From Phoronis australis (lineage: Eukaryota; Phoronida; Phoronidae), in assembly GCA_002633005.1 (NCBI GenBank), contig NMRA01000037.1, forward strand, positions 865,798-913,823: DNA of 48,026 nt, given 5' to 3'. Below are positions 25,001 through 33,340 of this stretch, piece by piece. A program made the position numbers and the translations under genes. The notes below the pieces were generated by a model. That model had not been told where the DNA came from, did no database searches, and was given only the letters and a program-made list of their open reading frames with translations. Numbering within the stretch: position 1 is the first letter of the stretch; each line of letters opens with the position of its first letter.

Positions 25001-28000
25001 ATAATTTTTGGCGTAAAATGATGCGGAGATGTGCTTTCTTTAAGATCGAAAAGCAAAACACAACTTTTCTTTGCATCATCTATTGTCAAAATGAACTCAA
25101 TACACACATGCCCACAAGGGCGCGCTAACAAATACAACAGGTGACATCTATTGAGCACAATCTACAACAGCCTTAATTCCCCATGCCATTCTCTTCGTGG
25201 TGCTACAATGGAAGATTTCAATCTCTTCCTGTAATGGCCTGAGATTTGCTGTCAAGCAGGGTTTACTTATAGTTTTCTATTTTTCAGATTGAGGTTTTGA
25301 AAGCTAGACTAGAATCTGCCAAACAGCCATATATGCTCAAGCTAACTGATGCCAGGGAGAAACGTAACAGCATTGCTAAATATTTACAAACGTGAGTGGA
25401 CGAACAAGAGTGTATTACACTGAGTGTACTCCGTGTCTGAGTAGTACTCAAACGAGAGGTCTTGGGTTCCACTGTGCATCGTGCATTTGAAAGTATAGTT
25501 TGAGTGATGACAACTTATAGATGTATTTGACTTTCAGTGTGCCCCTACTGACAATTTTAATTTTTTTGCAATCTTGGTGAGCTTTTTCCTATTGATGTGA
25601 GCATTGCTATCTTGCTGTGCACGGCCTTGAGGCTGTTTTAAGCTCACTTAAATTGCCTCCTTTAATGGAAATGTTTAAAATAGTTATCATCCCTTGTATC
25701 TAAAAAATAGTGCTTGGTGGGCGCTTATCAATGCCCTGCGTTACACTTGGTATCAATTATTAATGTTTCACTTATTGTCCACAGGCCCAGAGAAAGGAAA
25801 CCGCACTTAGTGAAACAAGCCCAAAGTGACCTCCATCAATGGAGTCAACAGATTGCAATGTTGGAGAAACAACTAACTGATATCCAGGTACACATAGACT
25901 ATAGAAAAGCTTAGAATTTCGCCTTTTAAGAGGATTTCCTCTTTTTTGGTTTTCATTTCCTCTTATTTGATTTCCAGTTTTCTCTTTTTTGTCTCTTTTT
26001 TCATCATTTCACCTAAATTTTGCAACACAAAAAATCTATCACACAAGCCTGTTTATTTGTGGAATGGTACATGTCCTGAAAAATTTTCCACTTTTTTTGT
26101 CATTGGTCATTTCCAAGGCCTGAAACTAATACATGTAGACCTACAGACTTCCAGGGTTGGAAAAAAGAACTTACTGTATATCCAGGTATACATAGAGTAA
26201 TACAACATGTGTTGACTTGGAGACTTCCAGGGTTGAAGAAACAACTTACTGATAATCATCCATTAATAATTAGACTAATACAGTCATGTAGACTGTGCTG
26301 TGTTGGTTGGAAATGGTAGGTTAAGACTGCCAAATTTGGAGAACAAATTTAAACACGTTTAAGAAACAACTAAAATGTTATTGACATCCAGGTATATATA
26401 TAAGTCAGAAAGCTATGCTAGTTGGGGACAAAAGATTATCGCATAGGAAACATGACTAATCGTTTTTAGGTATACATTACTGGTACAGCTAGGCTGAGAC
26501 TGCATATGCATAGAGCAGCTATGTTGTAAATGTTCCATGGTAAAATGGCTTCTGTCATGGGACACCTGTTTTGTCAAATTTTCTTAGCAACAATGAGTTT
26601 CAGGAAATACTTATTAATTTTTTAGCTCGTTTTTTGTGGTATAGCTGTAATCAAAAACAATTTTGGATAATAGTCGCATGTAACCTGCCCACTTTTTGAG
26701 AACCAGTTTTCTCTACGGAATAACAGTCATCAGACTGGTTCTCACATTATTTCTGACTATTGCCCAATTTTGAGCATTTGTGCTGTGTAGCAAACCTCTG
26801 AAATCTGGACGTTTTTTCAATGAAAAGAAATTGGTACTCAGTCGTTATTTTATGAAAAGGTCCCTGTTTATTATAAAGCTTAAAATTTACTTAGTGATGA
26901 CGACAAAATTGAATTAGAAAGTTCAATCAGTGTTTGAACGGGTCCGCTAATAAAAAGACAAAGAACATAGTTCAGTCCATGTTTGGGAATGATCCATGCT
27001 ACTGCCAACAGGACTCTTTTGCTGTTGTAGTTATTGTTAATTACATGCTAATGAGTCATATCTTCGCTTGTTCTCCTGCACTCTATTTGTTGCTATGCCT
27101 GTCTAGTGTCTCTTTTGTTGTTGTTGTTGTTGTCGTTGTCGTGGCCGCCATCATCGTCATTAATTATACACTAAGCAGTCAAATCTCTGCTTGTTCTCCT
27201 GCGCTCAATTTGCTCTAGTACCTGTCTACTGGCTCTTTAGTTCTTTAAGTTATTTTTTGAAGTCTTTTCTTTTCAGGAAGCCTATGATGGACAAATCCTT
27301 TTAGTACAAAGTGGTCGACCACTCTCCTCTCTTCCACCCATTAACCTACTCAACGCGCATCCACCAGGAAATGGTGCCTCTGCTCAACAGGTAACCTTTT
27401 TGTTGTCATGGCAACAACGGTGCTGGGTCGACCATTGTATAATCACGTGAAAACGAAATCAGTAAATTACCAAGTGGTGATTTATAACAAGGTTCAAAGA
27501 GCCAGAATTAGGCATACATTGATAAAGCTGGCGCCCTCTGCTGAGAGTAGCTATGTTACTTAACGCGTGCCTCGGTGATTGGCCAATGGCATGGAACGTT
27601 TGAATGAATTGAAAATCTGTGCGATGTGATGGTCAAGTCGTTTTACAAATAATGTTTGGTGGTTATGACCCCTGTTCACTATGTGTGATTAACTGATGTT
27701 AGGCCTAAGTTTATTACGTAAACAAACCATCACTACTTTCTGTGGTCGGTGTATGGAGGTAGTATTCTTTCTGTAATGAAATGATGTCAGAAAACACAAA
27801 CAATCATTACTTTTACACATAATTAATTGCCTCACAGTTTCCCAGCCCCAACCCTGGTCAGCCATTTGGCGGTCACTTCAGAGGAGGATTCAACGGCCAG
27901 AGTGGACCACAGCACCCTGTCCATCCAGCCGTCAGTCAGGGGTCTGCAGCTGTGTCTCACCAGCCCAGAACTGGCAAGTCTGGGGGAAGCTTCGTCAGAA

Positions 28001-31000
28001 TTAAGGCATTCTTGCAGCAGAAGTACCCCACATTGACAGAGTAAGTGTGAAATTTTGAAGAAAAAAATTGAATGATTTAATGTTATTATTTCATCTGTTT
28101 TCCTCCTAGGTTTCAGAATGATTTCCACAAAGCTAGACAAATTTCAACAAAATTAGTTTCTAAAAGCAGTGGTGATTTTTATATGCTTCAATGCTACTTG
28201 CTCCGGTAAAGCATTTCGAATGAGATCTTTCTCATCGGACAAGCAAAACAAAAACATCCAGGGTCCTCGATATCTCGATTTTAGGGTCAAATATTGGCTT
28301 CATTGAATTTTTAGAACTGCGTAAAATTCCTGTTATCAAGCCCGAAAATTCTCCAATAACAGTCAGATTTTCCCAGCAACCGACCCGAAAAATTCCCATT
28401 CCTGAAAGCATGGGCACCTCTCACTTCAAGTGAGTGAGCGGCCTGTTATCATTATCCTGTGTACAGTGGGTCTATAGTTAAAAACGTGATGATGTTAAGA
28501 TATTGCGACCACTGTGTCAGTTGTTTTTAAAATATTTTTGCATTGCATAATCGTAATGTCTGTCTAATTAAACACTGTGGTAAAGCTGTTTACTGAATGT
28601 GAAATGTCAGAAGATTACTTTTGTCTAACGTGGTCAAAAGCGAAGTCGATTTGTTGTATCAAATCTTGACTGAGTAGGTTGTCAGTCATTCGCTCCACGC
28701 CGCTAATGGATATTAAGATAATTCTGCGACTCGCGAACGGAGGGGAATCAAAGAGACTAGAAGCCTGCTTTCTGGCAAGAAACTGGACGTTTTTGCCAAC
28801 TTTTGCCCGAAGTGTTGATGTACAGTTGTGAACAGAACATCCATCATGCGAGTTCTGGCGTAGTTAAAACTTCATGCAACTACTAATTGTATTCGTTCTC
28901 GCAAATGAGCTATTCACGTACGTTCACTGCAATAAGCCTTATATCTGCTTCCCCTTGATGCGAGTTCCTGTATGTGTGTTTGCAGCGATGAGATTGTTCA
29001 GCACATGCAGGTGCTAAGGGCGAAGAACAACAACTCTATGTCTGGCCTTACTCTTCAGCATGTCGTGGACGGCGTGTCTCAGTTGGTTAAGCAGAGTATG
29101 CAGTCTAAACAGGTAAGGAAGGTGTGGTGAGGCAGGTGTGTCTCTGGCACTGGTCTCTTCCGAGTGTTACCCACAGTTTTTCCTCTTACGATCATCTTCG
29201 TGTGATTTCATCGTGTGCGGGACCTGCGAGTCCTAGCCTTGTTGTAAAAAGTAAGTTAAGGTGTTCTCTTATGGTCGAATCTGTTGTTTTTTTATTATGT
29301 CATATTCAGGGTTATGTAGGATCTTACTGGCAAGTAAACCAAATACTTACAAAGCTATAGCTGTTACTTTTTTTCTGAATTATCGTATCATTTTTGTTTT
29401 ATGTAACTTTTGAATATTTTATTGAAAATCGCTAACTCCTATTTCTGTAGCTCTGATGCGAAACTGAAACATTTCAAAAAAATCCTACCAGTGTTTTCAA
29501 GAACAGTTCATAAAGTATACTGTCACAAAGTTTCGTAAATCCAATCAACCATTTCTGAGATCTGATGTTTCGAACTTAACCAACTGCTTTATCAAAAAGT
29601 AAAAAGCATTGTTCTCTGTTCATGAGTAGACACGTATGCTTTTATATTTCGTAGAAACCAGCGGCAGAGGGCGGTGCCGTTCAGCCTTTCACTCCAATTC
29701 CCTTGCCTCCAGCATCCAATCAGTGGAAGGTAATGTTCTAAATCTGTTCAGATGCGGACACAAACCTTAACACGCTCCACACAACTATATCTGAAAAATG
29801 ATTGTTTAGTGAAACTTATTATTAATAAGCAAAAATACAACAAAATCTATGAGGACTGCTTGTTACTGAGATAGTTTCTATCAATCATTTGTAGACTGTG
29901 ATGCACTCATAATAACTTTGCTAAACTTTTAATCACCAATTGCGAAGTGGAAGCGTAACACCAAGTCTCTGTTTTAACTTGTCAAGTCACCTTCATGAAA
30001 CAGACCCTTGCAATTGGTCTAAAATTGCTCCCAATGCCATGTTCAGGTGTGGGACTTAGGTAAGAAGGATGATGGGACATCTGAGACCCGAAGTCAGATG
30101 AGGGCCGAAGATGAGCATTCACAAACTAACGGGTTGTATGTGCCATGATGATTGTACAATTAGTAGAATAACTTTAGTACGCCAAATGCTAATATTCTGG
30201 CCAGTCAAGTGACTAACCACAAATCACGTCATTGGAATGTAGTCCTTGTGGTAAGATGGGTGGTTTGAAATGGTGCAAAGTAGTTGTGTTGAAATCATAG
30301 ATTTAGTCTGCTGCATTCAAAATGGCTAATATCGCGAAAAGTACCAGAGTTTCAAAGGGGAAACGAAGTTAACTAACATTTTGCAGATCTCCGGGAAACA
30401 AACTTGTCAGATTACTGTTGGTAGCTACTGTACTTTGATGTCATTCATTTCTTCTTTTTTTCTATTAATTTGTTATTTCCCGTATTTTACTGTCGAACAT
30501 ATTCCAGTTCTGTGGGTATCTTGGGCACTGTGATTTTCTCAGCCCAATCTGAGTTTTATAATGTAGCGCTTTTTCATGAAACTTCAATCCATAATCGCTG
30601 CTTGTTGTATGCTACTGTCAAACCCATAGTCCTGCAAGAGATATTATTACAGCTTCGAAGACTAATATCCGAGTGTCTCGTGTTTGCAGGTGTCGTCACC
30701 TCCACAGGAGCTCAATGAAGTTTTTCAAGAAGAAGAAGACCCTTGCATCATATGTCACGAGGAACTGGTCACCCATCATCACGTTAAGTTGAGCTGTGGC
30801 CACAGATACCATTTAGATGTGAGTTATTGGTAGTGCAAGTGAACTTTTGCGTGTATTTAGGAACGCTGGCTGGGAAGTAGTTCGTGCAACATCAGTTCAA
30901 ACTGCATTTCACCCCGTTTAGCTGCCAAAAATTGAATTAGGTCTTTTTCTCTAAAAAAAATCGTGAATATTCCTAACTGTGATTGGATTCTATTTCCGTT

Positions 31001-31953
31001 ACCAACTTGAGATGCAGGCAATGCATACATGTGTCATTTTCAAATTTACAAATTTAGGTTTGGCCAACCTCAATAAACTTTAAGCATCTTCGTGTGTAAG
31101 TGATGGTTTTAATGTTCTTGGAATCGCACCATTACTGACCAGGATTATTATAAGACTGATTTTTTAGTCAGCTAAACTGGGCAAAATACAGCTTGATATT
31201 CTCGTCCAAGCTGATGAACTATGAACTCTGAACTTATGTAATACACTCTTCTGGATGTCATATCTTCTTGAGGTGACAAAAAAATTAGCAGTCGTTGTTC
31301 CAGCTTTTCGAAACATGATGCATGTTTATACGTCGTGAATACAGCTGGCTTTTTCCATAGTGGATGTGAGCTGGTGATCTGTGGTTTGGGATGCCCTAAT
31401 TTGTTAGCCCGGGCACGGGTATTAAGTCCCATGAGCCATTCTTGTAAGTGCGGATTAAAGTTCACGAGCCATGTTGTACAGGTAGCCGACAGTGATCGGA
31501 TGTTATGTGCCGACTTTTTAGAACCATCGTGTTGCCCGTTGTTCAGGGGAGAAAACTGGTTTTCAAATGCGGGCATGTTATATCCGATTATTGTCTGCGC
31601 AGCCAGGGTAGAACTCAGTTACGCTAGGTCCTCGCTAAAAAGCAAGACCTTGCGAGATTACGCGAGATATTGCCATGCATTTTAAATGAGAACTCTTGAT
31701 TTTGGCTAGATTTTAGCGAGGTTCTTGCATTACTGAACTCTATGCAGGTGTCCACGTCTGTCTTCCACCATACAGTTAGAAAGCAAATATATGCAAGTCC
31801 AGTATTCTTCATGATGGAGTTTGAGCCGTATTCACCAAATGTTCTCTGTTGCTGTTGCAGTGTATTCGTCAGTGGCTGAACACCAACAGTACGTGCCCCA
31901 CGTGCAGGGTTCACGTTTTGCTGGACGATGAGTTCCCGTCTCTGGGTAAATGA
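1017..31953 (+). CDS. TTC3: TTC3-like E3 ubiquitin-protein ligase (29 coding exons, 5' end missing)
   Basis: Exons: 1017-1099, 1507-1601, 1943-2060, 2877-3018, 4079-4260, 4490-4540, 5084-5224, 5927-6007, 8405-8635, 8982-9104, 9929-10030, 10252-10344, 10887-10960, 12031-12311, 13728-13810, 15138-15229, 16217-16369, 18120-19314, 22282-22409, 22832-22900, 23924-24008, 25288-25391, 25785-25887, 27277-27390, 27838-28040, 28986-29112, 29655-29729, 30690-30818, 31861-31953. All junctions are GT-AG and every phase matches, giving 1,515 residues (numbered here from the first visible whole codon) and a TGA stop. Domain order and many local matches (for example VLTWP, ITEW, TDPDF) fit human TTC3, from the TPRs to the RING. 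The family moves ubiquitin from an E2 to substrates; human TTC3 is reported to act on phosphorylated AKT. Human TTC3 is about 2,025 residues: here roughly the first 200 residues are unseen and a middle segment seems absent. The first visible exon starts mid-codon, so the start codon is upstream or unrecognised. Confidence 0.93.
1507..3018 (+). other. TTC3: TTC3 TPR-repeat exons
   Basis: Three exons (1507-1601, 1943-2060, 2877-3018; about residues 28-145) encode tandem tetratricopeptide repeats. The first contains GNDNFKKGNYLKAITSYNKA, the second the helix pair around YSNRAQAYLKNGKYRKALLD, the third YRYAEAYFEMGSLEEAK. Each shows the TPR pattern of small and aromatic residues (G/A-x3-F/Y and A at the helix contacts). 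The exon edges fall close to repeat edges. The segment just before, in the 1017 exon, resembles the human TTC3 stretch ahead of its TPRs. TPRs are protein-binding scaffolds, here probably for substrate or partner choice. Confidence 0.93.
3533..3700 (+). repeat. Dispersed repeat family D, copy 1
   Basis: The stretch containing AGAAAATGTCCAAATTTAG and ATGGTTGATCAAATTT resembles 13270-13450 on the plus strand (AAAAATGTCCAAATTTGAC) and 29440-29600 on the minus strand (ATGGTTGATTGGATTT). All three copies sit in TTC3 introns. Similarity is partial and judged by eye. Confidence 0.5.
3860..3925 (+). repeat. tRNA-like SINE relic with a perfect B box
   Basis: GGTTCGATTCC at 3880-3890 matches the RNA polymerase III B-box consensus exactly and is followed by CAGTTGGGG, as in a tRNA T-arm. 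No full cloverleaf or clear A box can be drawn, so this is a truncated SINE head rather than a tRNA gene. Confidence 0.45.
4079..4540 (+). other. TTC3: TTC3 acidic/Ser-rich linker exons
   Basis: Two exons (4079-4260 and 4490-4540; about residues 146-223) encode a low-complexity linker. It is rich in Asp/Glu/Ser and interrupted by a basic patch (KAKRRRSFSLSP), then an acidic DSD-type tail. The acceptor at 4077-4078 is chosen over the AG at 4072-4073 because only the former keeps the frame open; the alternative gives an immediate TAG. The basic Ser patch could be a phosphorylated nuclear-localisation-like motif, which is an inference; human TTC3 is reported to carry an AKT phosphosite. Confidence 0.85.
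4938..5000. repeat. (ATT)n microsatellite
   Basis: An imperfect TTA/ATT run interrupted by GTT triplets, in the TTC3 intron upstream of the 5084 exon. It encodes poly-Leu/Ile or poly-Asn only as a by-product. Confidence 0.9.
5278..5366. repeat. Palindromic repeat family P, copy 1
   Basis: An imperfect inverted repeat: TGATATAAAGTGCCCGCATT at the left and ATGTGGGCACGATACATCA at the right, with GAGAACCAGTTTTCTC and GGTTCTC inside. The same structure recurs at 23341-23437, 26665-26760 and 31494-31590. At about 90-100 bp with long terminal inverted repeats, it looks like a very short MITE. Confidence 0.8.
5640..5765 (-). repeat. tRNA-derived SINE relic
   Basis: On the minus strand GGTTCAAGTCC (plus 5707-5717) is a perfect B box inside a T-arm-like CCAGGTTCAAGTCCCGG, followed by a GTTGGGG tail similar to that of the 3880 relic. 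The upstream half does not fold as a tRNA. It lies in the intron between TTC3 exons 5084 and 5927. Confidence 0.55.
6041..8388. repeat. 1.17-kb tandem intronic duplication
   Basis: Bases 6041-7216 and 7217 to about 8388 are aligned copies, offset 1,176 at the start (AACGCAGTGTAGTCATG) and 1,174 at the end (AAACATCTC). They differ by scattered substitutions and small indels of a few percent, so this is a true but not very recent duplication. The open frames inside are not conserved as coding. It fills nearly the whole intron between TTC3 exons 5927-6007 and 8405-8635. Confidence 0.95.
6190..6435. repeat. Dispersed repeat family E inside the tandem unit
   Basis: The stretch ending TGCAGGTCTCAAAATGAGTT and GAGACCAGAAACAACTATGC recurs in the second tandem unit (7365-7640). 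It also recurs inverted at about 10390-10700, where TTCTGGTCTCTGCC and CGTTTTGAGACCTGCG appear. This suggests a mobile repeat older than the tandem duplication. Confidence 0.6.
8655..8714. repeat. 14-bp short tandem repeat
   Basis: About four units of GATGTGTTGAGAAC lie just past the donor of the 8405-8635 TTC3 exon. The units are almost identical. Confidence 0.85.
8982..10344 (+). other. TTC3: TTC3 Cys/His-rich zinc-binding-like segment
   Basis: Exons 8982-9104, 9929-10030 and 10252-10344 (about residues 375-480) carry eight candidate metal ligands in four pairs: CRYDNC, ICEDKC, FHPNCW and TCFTPDC, around the signature YFTDPDF. Human TTC3 keeps the same pairs and the TDPDF signature. The spacing resembles a cross-brace zinc fold (FYVE/PHD/RING class), but I cannot assign a named domain. 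It is separate from the C-terminal RING. Confidence 0.85.
9168..9212. repeat. (TG)n/GGGTG-rich microsatellite
   Basis: An imperfect TG run merging into GTGGGTGGGTGGGTGTG. It follows the first zinc-segment exon by about 60 bp. Confidence 0.8.
10390..10700. repeat. Dispersed repeat family E, inverted copy
   Basis: The left end TTCTGGTCTCTGCCCCCAAC is the complement of the family E end near 6380-6415. The right end GAGAACCAACTATGCTTTTT matches the same end in direct orientation. The copy is therefore itself an inverted-repeat structure of about 300 bp, MITE-like. Confidence 0.55.
10961..12030. other. AT-rich TTC3 intron, nothing recognised
   Basis: Apart from T- and A-runs I see no repeat, exon or structured RNA. 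Short open frames here lack codon bias. Confidence 0.5.
13270..13450 (+). repeat. Dispersed repeat family D, copy 2
   Basis: It shares the GGTTATGT ... AATGTCCAAATTTGACTAA core with 3533-3700, followed by a diverged AAATGGTAAATTGGATTCAAA motif. No coding potential. Confidence 0.45.
14991..15116. repeat. 26-bp minisatellite
   Basis: Nearly five units of TTTGATTACTTTTGTCTGGT plus ACTA(C/T)G. Units differ almost only by ACG/ATG. It ends about 20 bp before the acceptor of the 15138 exon, so length changes might affect that splice site. Confidence 0.93.
16217..19314 (+). other. TTC3: TTC3 conserved core and largest exon
   Basis: Exons 16217-16369 and 18120-19314 (about residues 657-1106). The first part holds YPFAVPKEY and a helix, and continues in the second exon with YFKGILEANGPLYISDEI, GSFPPEARKVI and CGGLENLLKECLQFASIDG. 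This matches the human core that reads PFAVP, YFSQFLEEHGPL, FFPEETRQILEKAGGL. The rest of the 1,195-bp exon is a disordered Ser/Pro/Asn-rich region ending in a coiled coil. Its last 487 bp plus the first 61 bp of the following intron are duplicated directly downstream across an N. Confidence 0.9.
16370..18119. other. TTC3 intron, nothing recognised
   Basis: A 1.75-kb intron inside the conserved core, with a weak GTTGGT donor and a strong TTTGTTTCAG acceptor. I see no repeat with clear ends and no exon. Confidence 0.5.
18828..19924 (+). repeat. 548-bp direct duplication joined by a single N
   Basis: Bases 18828-19375 recur as 19377-19924 with an offset of 549 and the ambiguous base N at 19376 between them. 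I saw only four mismatches (c/t and t/g just after the copy start, a/g near 19488, c/g near 19625). The unit covers the 3' end of the large TTC3 exon, its donor at 19315 and the start of the next intron. The second copy has no acceptor and would add nothing to the protein: reading through the first donor hits a stop within four codons. The lone N and allele-level identity point to a scaffolding or haplotype artefact rather than a biological repeat. Confidence 0.92.
20085..20235 (-). repeat. tRNA-derived SINE relic
   Basis: The minus strand contains GGTTCAAATGCC (plus 20166-20177), a B box with one change, about 55 nt after a GGTGGGGTGGTCTTGTAC stretch that could be an A-box-bearing 5' half. 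The anticodon arm is not tRNA-like. A SINE head is the best reading. Confidence 0.45.
21658..22152. mobile_element. MITE-like element, about 495 bp
   Basis: The left end AGGCCCTTTCATA and the inverted right end AGGGCCTTTCATA pair with one mismatch and are flanked by ATA on both sides (21655-21657 and 22153-22155). Inside are sub-terminal repeats: GTTCATACTG occurs several times, as do AACTCCGG- and TTAACTGCG-like motifs on both strands. There is no coding capacity. A non-autonomous DNA transposon is the best reading; I cannot fix the superfamily. Confidence 0.75.
23341..23437. repeat. Palindromic repeat family P, copy 2
   Basis: The left arm TCTGATATTACGTGCCCATA and right arm GGCACATTATATCAGA pair with each other, and GAGAAAACTGGTTCTC lies inside. 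Intronic in TTC3. Confidence 0.8.
24371..24610. repeat. 40-bp minisatellite, six units
   Basis: Exactly six 40-bp units start at 24371, 24411, 24451, 24491, 24531 and 24571, with the core TGAT(A/G)CTATTTGTTGCTTA. Differences are confined to about three positions per unit. It lies in the TTC3 intron between exons 23924-24008 and 25288-25391. Confidence 0.97.
24661..24880 (+). repeat. T-rich dispersed repeat family T, copy 1
   Basis: Begins TTTTCCTCTTATTTCATTTC, contains TATCACACAAACCTATTTAA and a GTGGAACGATACATCACCTG segment. Shared with 25916-26125 and 44737-44975 over about 220 bp, always in plus orientation. There are no obvious terminal inverted repeats. Confidence 0.85.
25916..26125 (+). 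repeat. T-rich dispersed repeat family T, copy 2
   Basis: Begins TTTCGCCTTTTAAGAGGATT and contains TCTATCACACAAGCCTGTTT and TTTGTGGAATGGTACATG. It starts only about 30 bp past the donor of the 25785-25887 TTC3 exon. Confidence 0.85.
26148..26400 (+). repeat. Decayed copies of a TTC3 exon end and donor
   Basis: Three diverged segments (about 26152-26205, 26228-26265 and 26355-26402) resemble the last 35 bp of the 25785-25887 exon plus its donor region. Compare exon GGAGAAACAACTAACTGATA with GAAGAAACAACTTACTGATA and TTTAAGAAACAACTAAAATG; two end in ATCCAGGTATA, like the true donor ATCCAGGTACA. They look like relics of local exon-end duplication and are not needed for the reading frame. Confidence 0.55.
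26665..26760. repeat. Palindromic repeat family P, copy 3
   Basis: Contains CTGCCCACTTTTTGAGAACC, AGTTTTCTCTACGGAATAAC and, on the far side, CTGGTTCTCA. The right terminus is eroded compared with copies 1 and 2. Confidence 0.7.
27029..27240 (+). repeat. Tandem imperfect duplication flanking a (GTT)n tract
   Basis: Two units of about 90 bp, near 27029-27113 and 27148-27240, share TCGCTTGTTCTCCTGCACTC / TCTGCTTGTTCTCCTGCGCT and TACCTGTCTA-like ends. They are separated by a GTT/GTC run at 27114-27145. The intron precedes the 27277 TTC3 exon. Confidence 0.75.
28041..28985. other. TTC3 intron, nothing recognised
   Basis: No clear repeat or exon. Strong splice sites at both ends (GTAAGT and TGTTTGCAG) split an Asp codon of the pre-RING helical domain. 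Confidence 0.5.
29440..29600 (-). repeat. Dispersed repeat family D, copy 3 (inverted)
   Basis: Reverse-complemented, this reads ACATCAGATCTCAGAAATGG followed by TTGATTGGATTTACGAAACTTTG, similar to the 3' half of the copy at 3533-3700. Intronic and non-coding. Confidence 0.4.
30690..31953 (+). other. TTC3: TTC3 C-terminal RING-H2 domain
   Basis: Exons 30690-30818 and 31861-31953 encode the catalytic RING. The ligands are C-x2-C-x13-C-x-H-x2-H-x2-C-x10-C-x2-C (Cys1461, Cys1464, Cys1478, His1480, His1483, Cys1486, Cys1497, Cys1500), all present, starting CIICHEEL and ending CPTCRVHVL. The intron falls between the second His and the sixth ligand. The protein ends 15 residues after the last Cys with DEFPSLGK, like the TTC3/DZIP3 family tail. 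An intact ligand set predicts an active E2-binding ligase. Confidence 0.96.
31494..31590. repeat. Palindromic repeat family P, copy 4
   Basis: The outer arms ATCGGATGTTATGTGCCGAC and GCGGGCATGTTATATCCGAT pair almost fully, with GAGAAAACTGGTTTTC inside. It lies in the last TTC3 intron, which splits the RING. Confidence 0.75.
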
Positions 31954-33340
31954 CTCCAGTCTTGCGTCGCTGACTTTGATTGGGAAAATCGTTGTTTAAG
32001 AATAGCTTAGTCGTTAGTGGGAACATGTTCTATATGTTCTTGGGTAATTAAGAGTTGAAGCTTGCCATTAAGGTATTGTTATGATTATATTGATATGGCG
32101 TGTTTTACTTGTAGCTTATTCTGTTTATTGCTTTATCTTCAATTGAAAAACTTGGAAAAAAGTAGCAAAAGTTGGGATTTGACATATAACAGTGTTGCTT
32201 ATATTTTACGAGCTGTGTTTCTTTCTGTCATAAACGGCCAACATGACATTTAAGATTTGTTCTTCATTAATTGTGAACTTAATGACTATAAATATTCTGT
32301 ATTTTTTCTCGTGCATAATATACGCCATCACGACACATTATGTTTATACCGGCTTCACAGTTTACCTGTCAATGTGTCCATATGTGACTTCGTAGCAATT
32401 GTGAAGTAGACCGTAATGTTGAATATGGCTCTTGAGTCGAAGTGCACGTTCTGACCTTGCAGTGTGCAGCCATTGTGAAAGCATACGGTGACGGCTTGTG
32501 TTGCCACGTGTCGCATTATAAAATTATTTTTTATCTAAAGATTAACACTTTTTAAAAACTTTCGTACTAACTGAAAGTTTTTTTTTAATACATTTATCGC
32601 CCAGGCAACATCACGTAGCCAGTCTGAGGTTGGGTGCCTCAGTTCTGGCTTTAATAAAAGTATATAATAGTGACTAATAGATATATAAGGCAATAAAATG
32701 TAGTTGTTTCATTGTTTTGATTTCTAGACATTCTCTAAGCTTCCTCTGAAAATGTTTTAATAATTCACAGTCTTCGCATATATTACAGATTAACTTGTCC
32801 GGATTTACTTAATTTCTTTTATTATACATTTTGGTACTTACTTTTTCTATTCAATGCTCAAGTGTGCCGAGAAAAGATGTGCTTACGAGTGCTGAGTTCA
32901 TTTTTGAAAACGGGTTTTTAGTTCTATTTAGTATGTTCTAGTCATCGACTTCAAGGCATTGATGATTACTAGTTACTAGTACGTAGTCAGTAGCTGTTAA
33001 CTTTAAGTTAGGGTTTTTAGTTCTATTTAGTATGTTCTAGTCATCGACTTCAAGGCATTGATGATTACTAGTTACTAGTAAGTAGTCAGTAGCTGTTAAG
33101 TTTAAGTTAGCTTTGATTGTGCTATATGTTATACTTGTCATAGTTGTTTTAACTGGAACTGCATGTGGAGAGAGTCCTGTGGTAGGTTATAATCTACCTC
33201 TGGTAACGTACACGCTTGAGGGACTTCTGATTGAGGTGTTTTGACTTGGTCAACTTCGCCGTAGTAAGACCTTCGCTTCTGTATTTCACGTTTTTATTCA
33301 CGAGTGTACGTTTGTCTAGTACCCAAATAAAAATAGTTTC
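31954..33340 (+). terminator. TTC3 3' UTR and candidate poly(A) signals
   Basis: Downstream of the stop, AATAAA hexamers occur at 32653-32658, 32692-32697 and 33326-33331. The pair at 32653/32692 gives a 3' UTR of about 0.75 kb. The later site would take the transcript through the 99-bp tandem repeat. Which one is used cannot be told from sequence alone. Confidence 0.5.
32912..33109. repeat. Tandem 99-bp direct repeat
   Basis: Two almost identical units, 32912-33010 and 33011-33109, begin GGGTTTTTAGTTCTATTTAG and end with a GTTAA(C/G)TTTAAGTTAG tail. Only a few substitutions separate them, so the duplication is recent. It lies in or just past the TTC3 3' UTR. Confidence 0.93.

Larger units (their letters stand above)
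22282..25887 (+). other. TTC3: TTC3 coiled-coil exons
   Basis: Exons 22282-22409, 22832-22900, 23924-24008, 25288-25391 and 25785-25887 (about residues 1107-1269), continuing from the end of the large exon, encode heptad-rich helices such as LEEIQTLKKHIVLMQ, LSDELEDKTKKLNEM and WSQQIAMLEKQLTDIQ. A short Gly/Ser-containing break falls in the 23924 exon. Human TTC3 has a long coiled coil in the same place, so this is probably the oligomerisation or partner-binding part. The phases chain without a gap (2, 2, 0, 2, 0). Confidence 0.9.
27277..29729 (+). other. TTC3: TTC3 Pro/Gln linker and conserved pre-RING helical domain
   Basis: Exons 27277-27390, 27838-28040, 28986-29112 and 29655-29729 (about residues 1270-1442). 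A Pro/Gly/Gln-rich linker leads to a compact helical segment starting RIKAFLQQKYPTLTDDEIVQ and continuing with LRAKNNNSMSGLTLQHVVD. Human TTC3 has the same segment ahead of its RING (VRSKNKNSLSGLSIDEIVQRV). It may be an E2- or ubiquitin-proximal support for the RING, which is an inference. A Pro-rich spacer (FTPIPLPPASNQW) follows. Confidence 0.9.

Noticed and set aside
30048-30060. Possible 13-bp microexon between TTC3 exons 29655 and 30690
   Set aside because: Inclusion would shift the frame before the RING, and direct joining of the flanking exons is already in phase.
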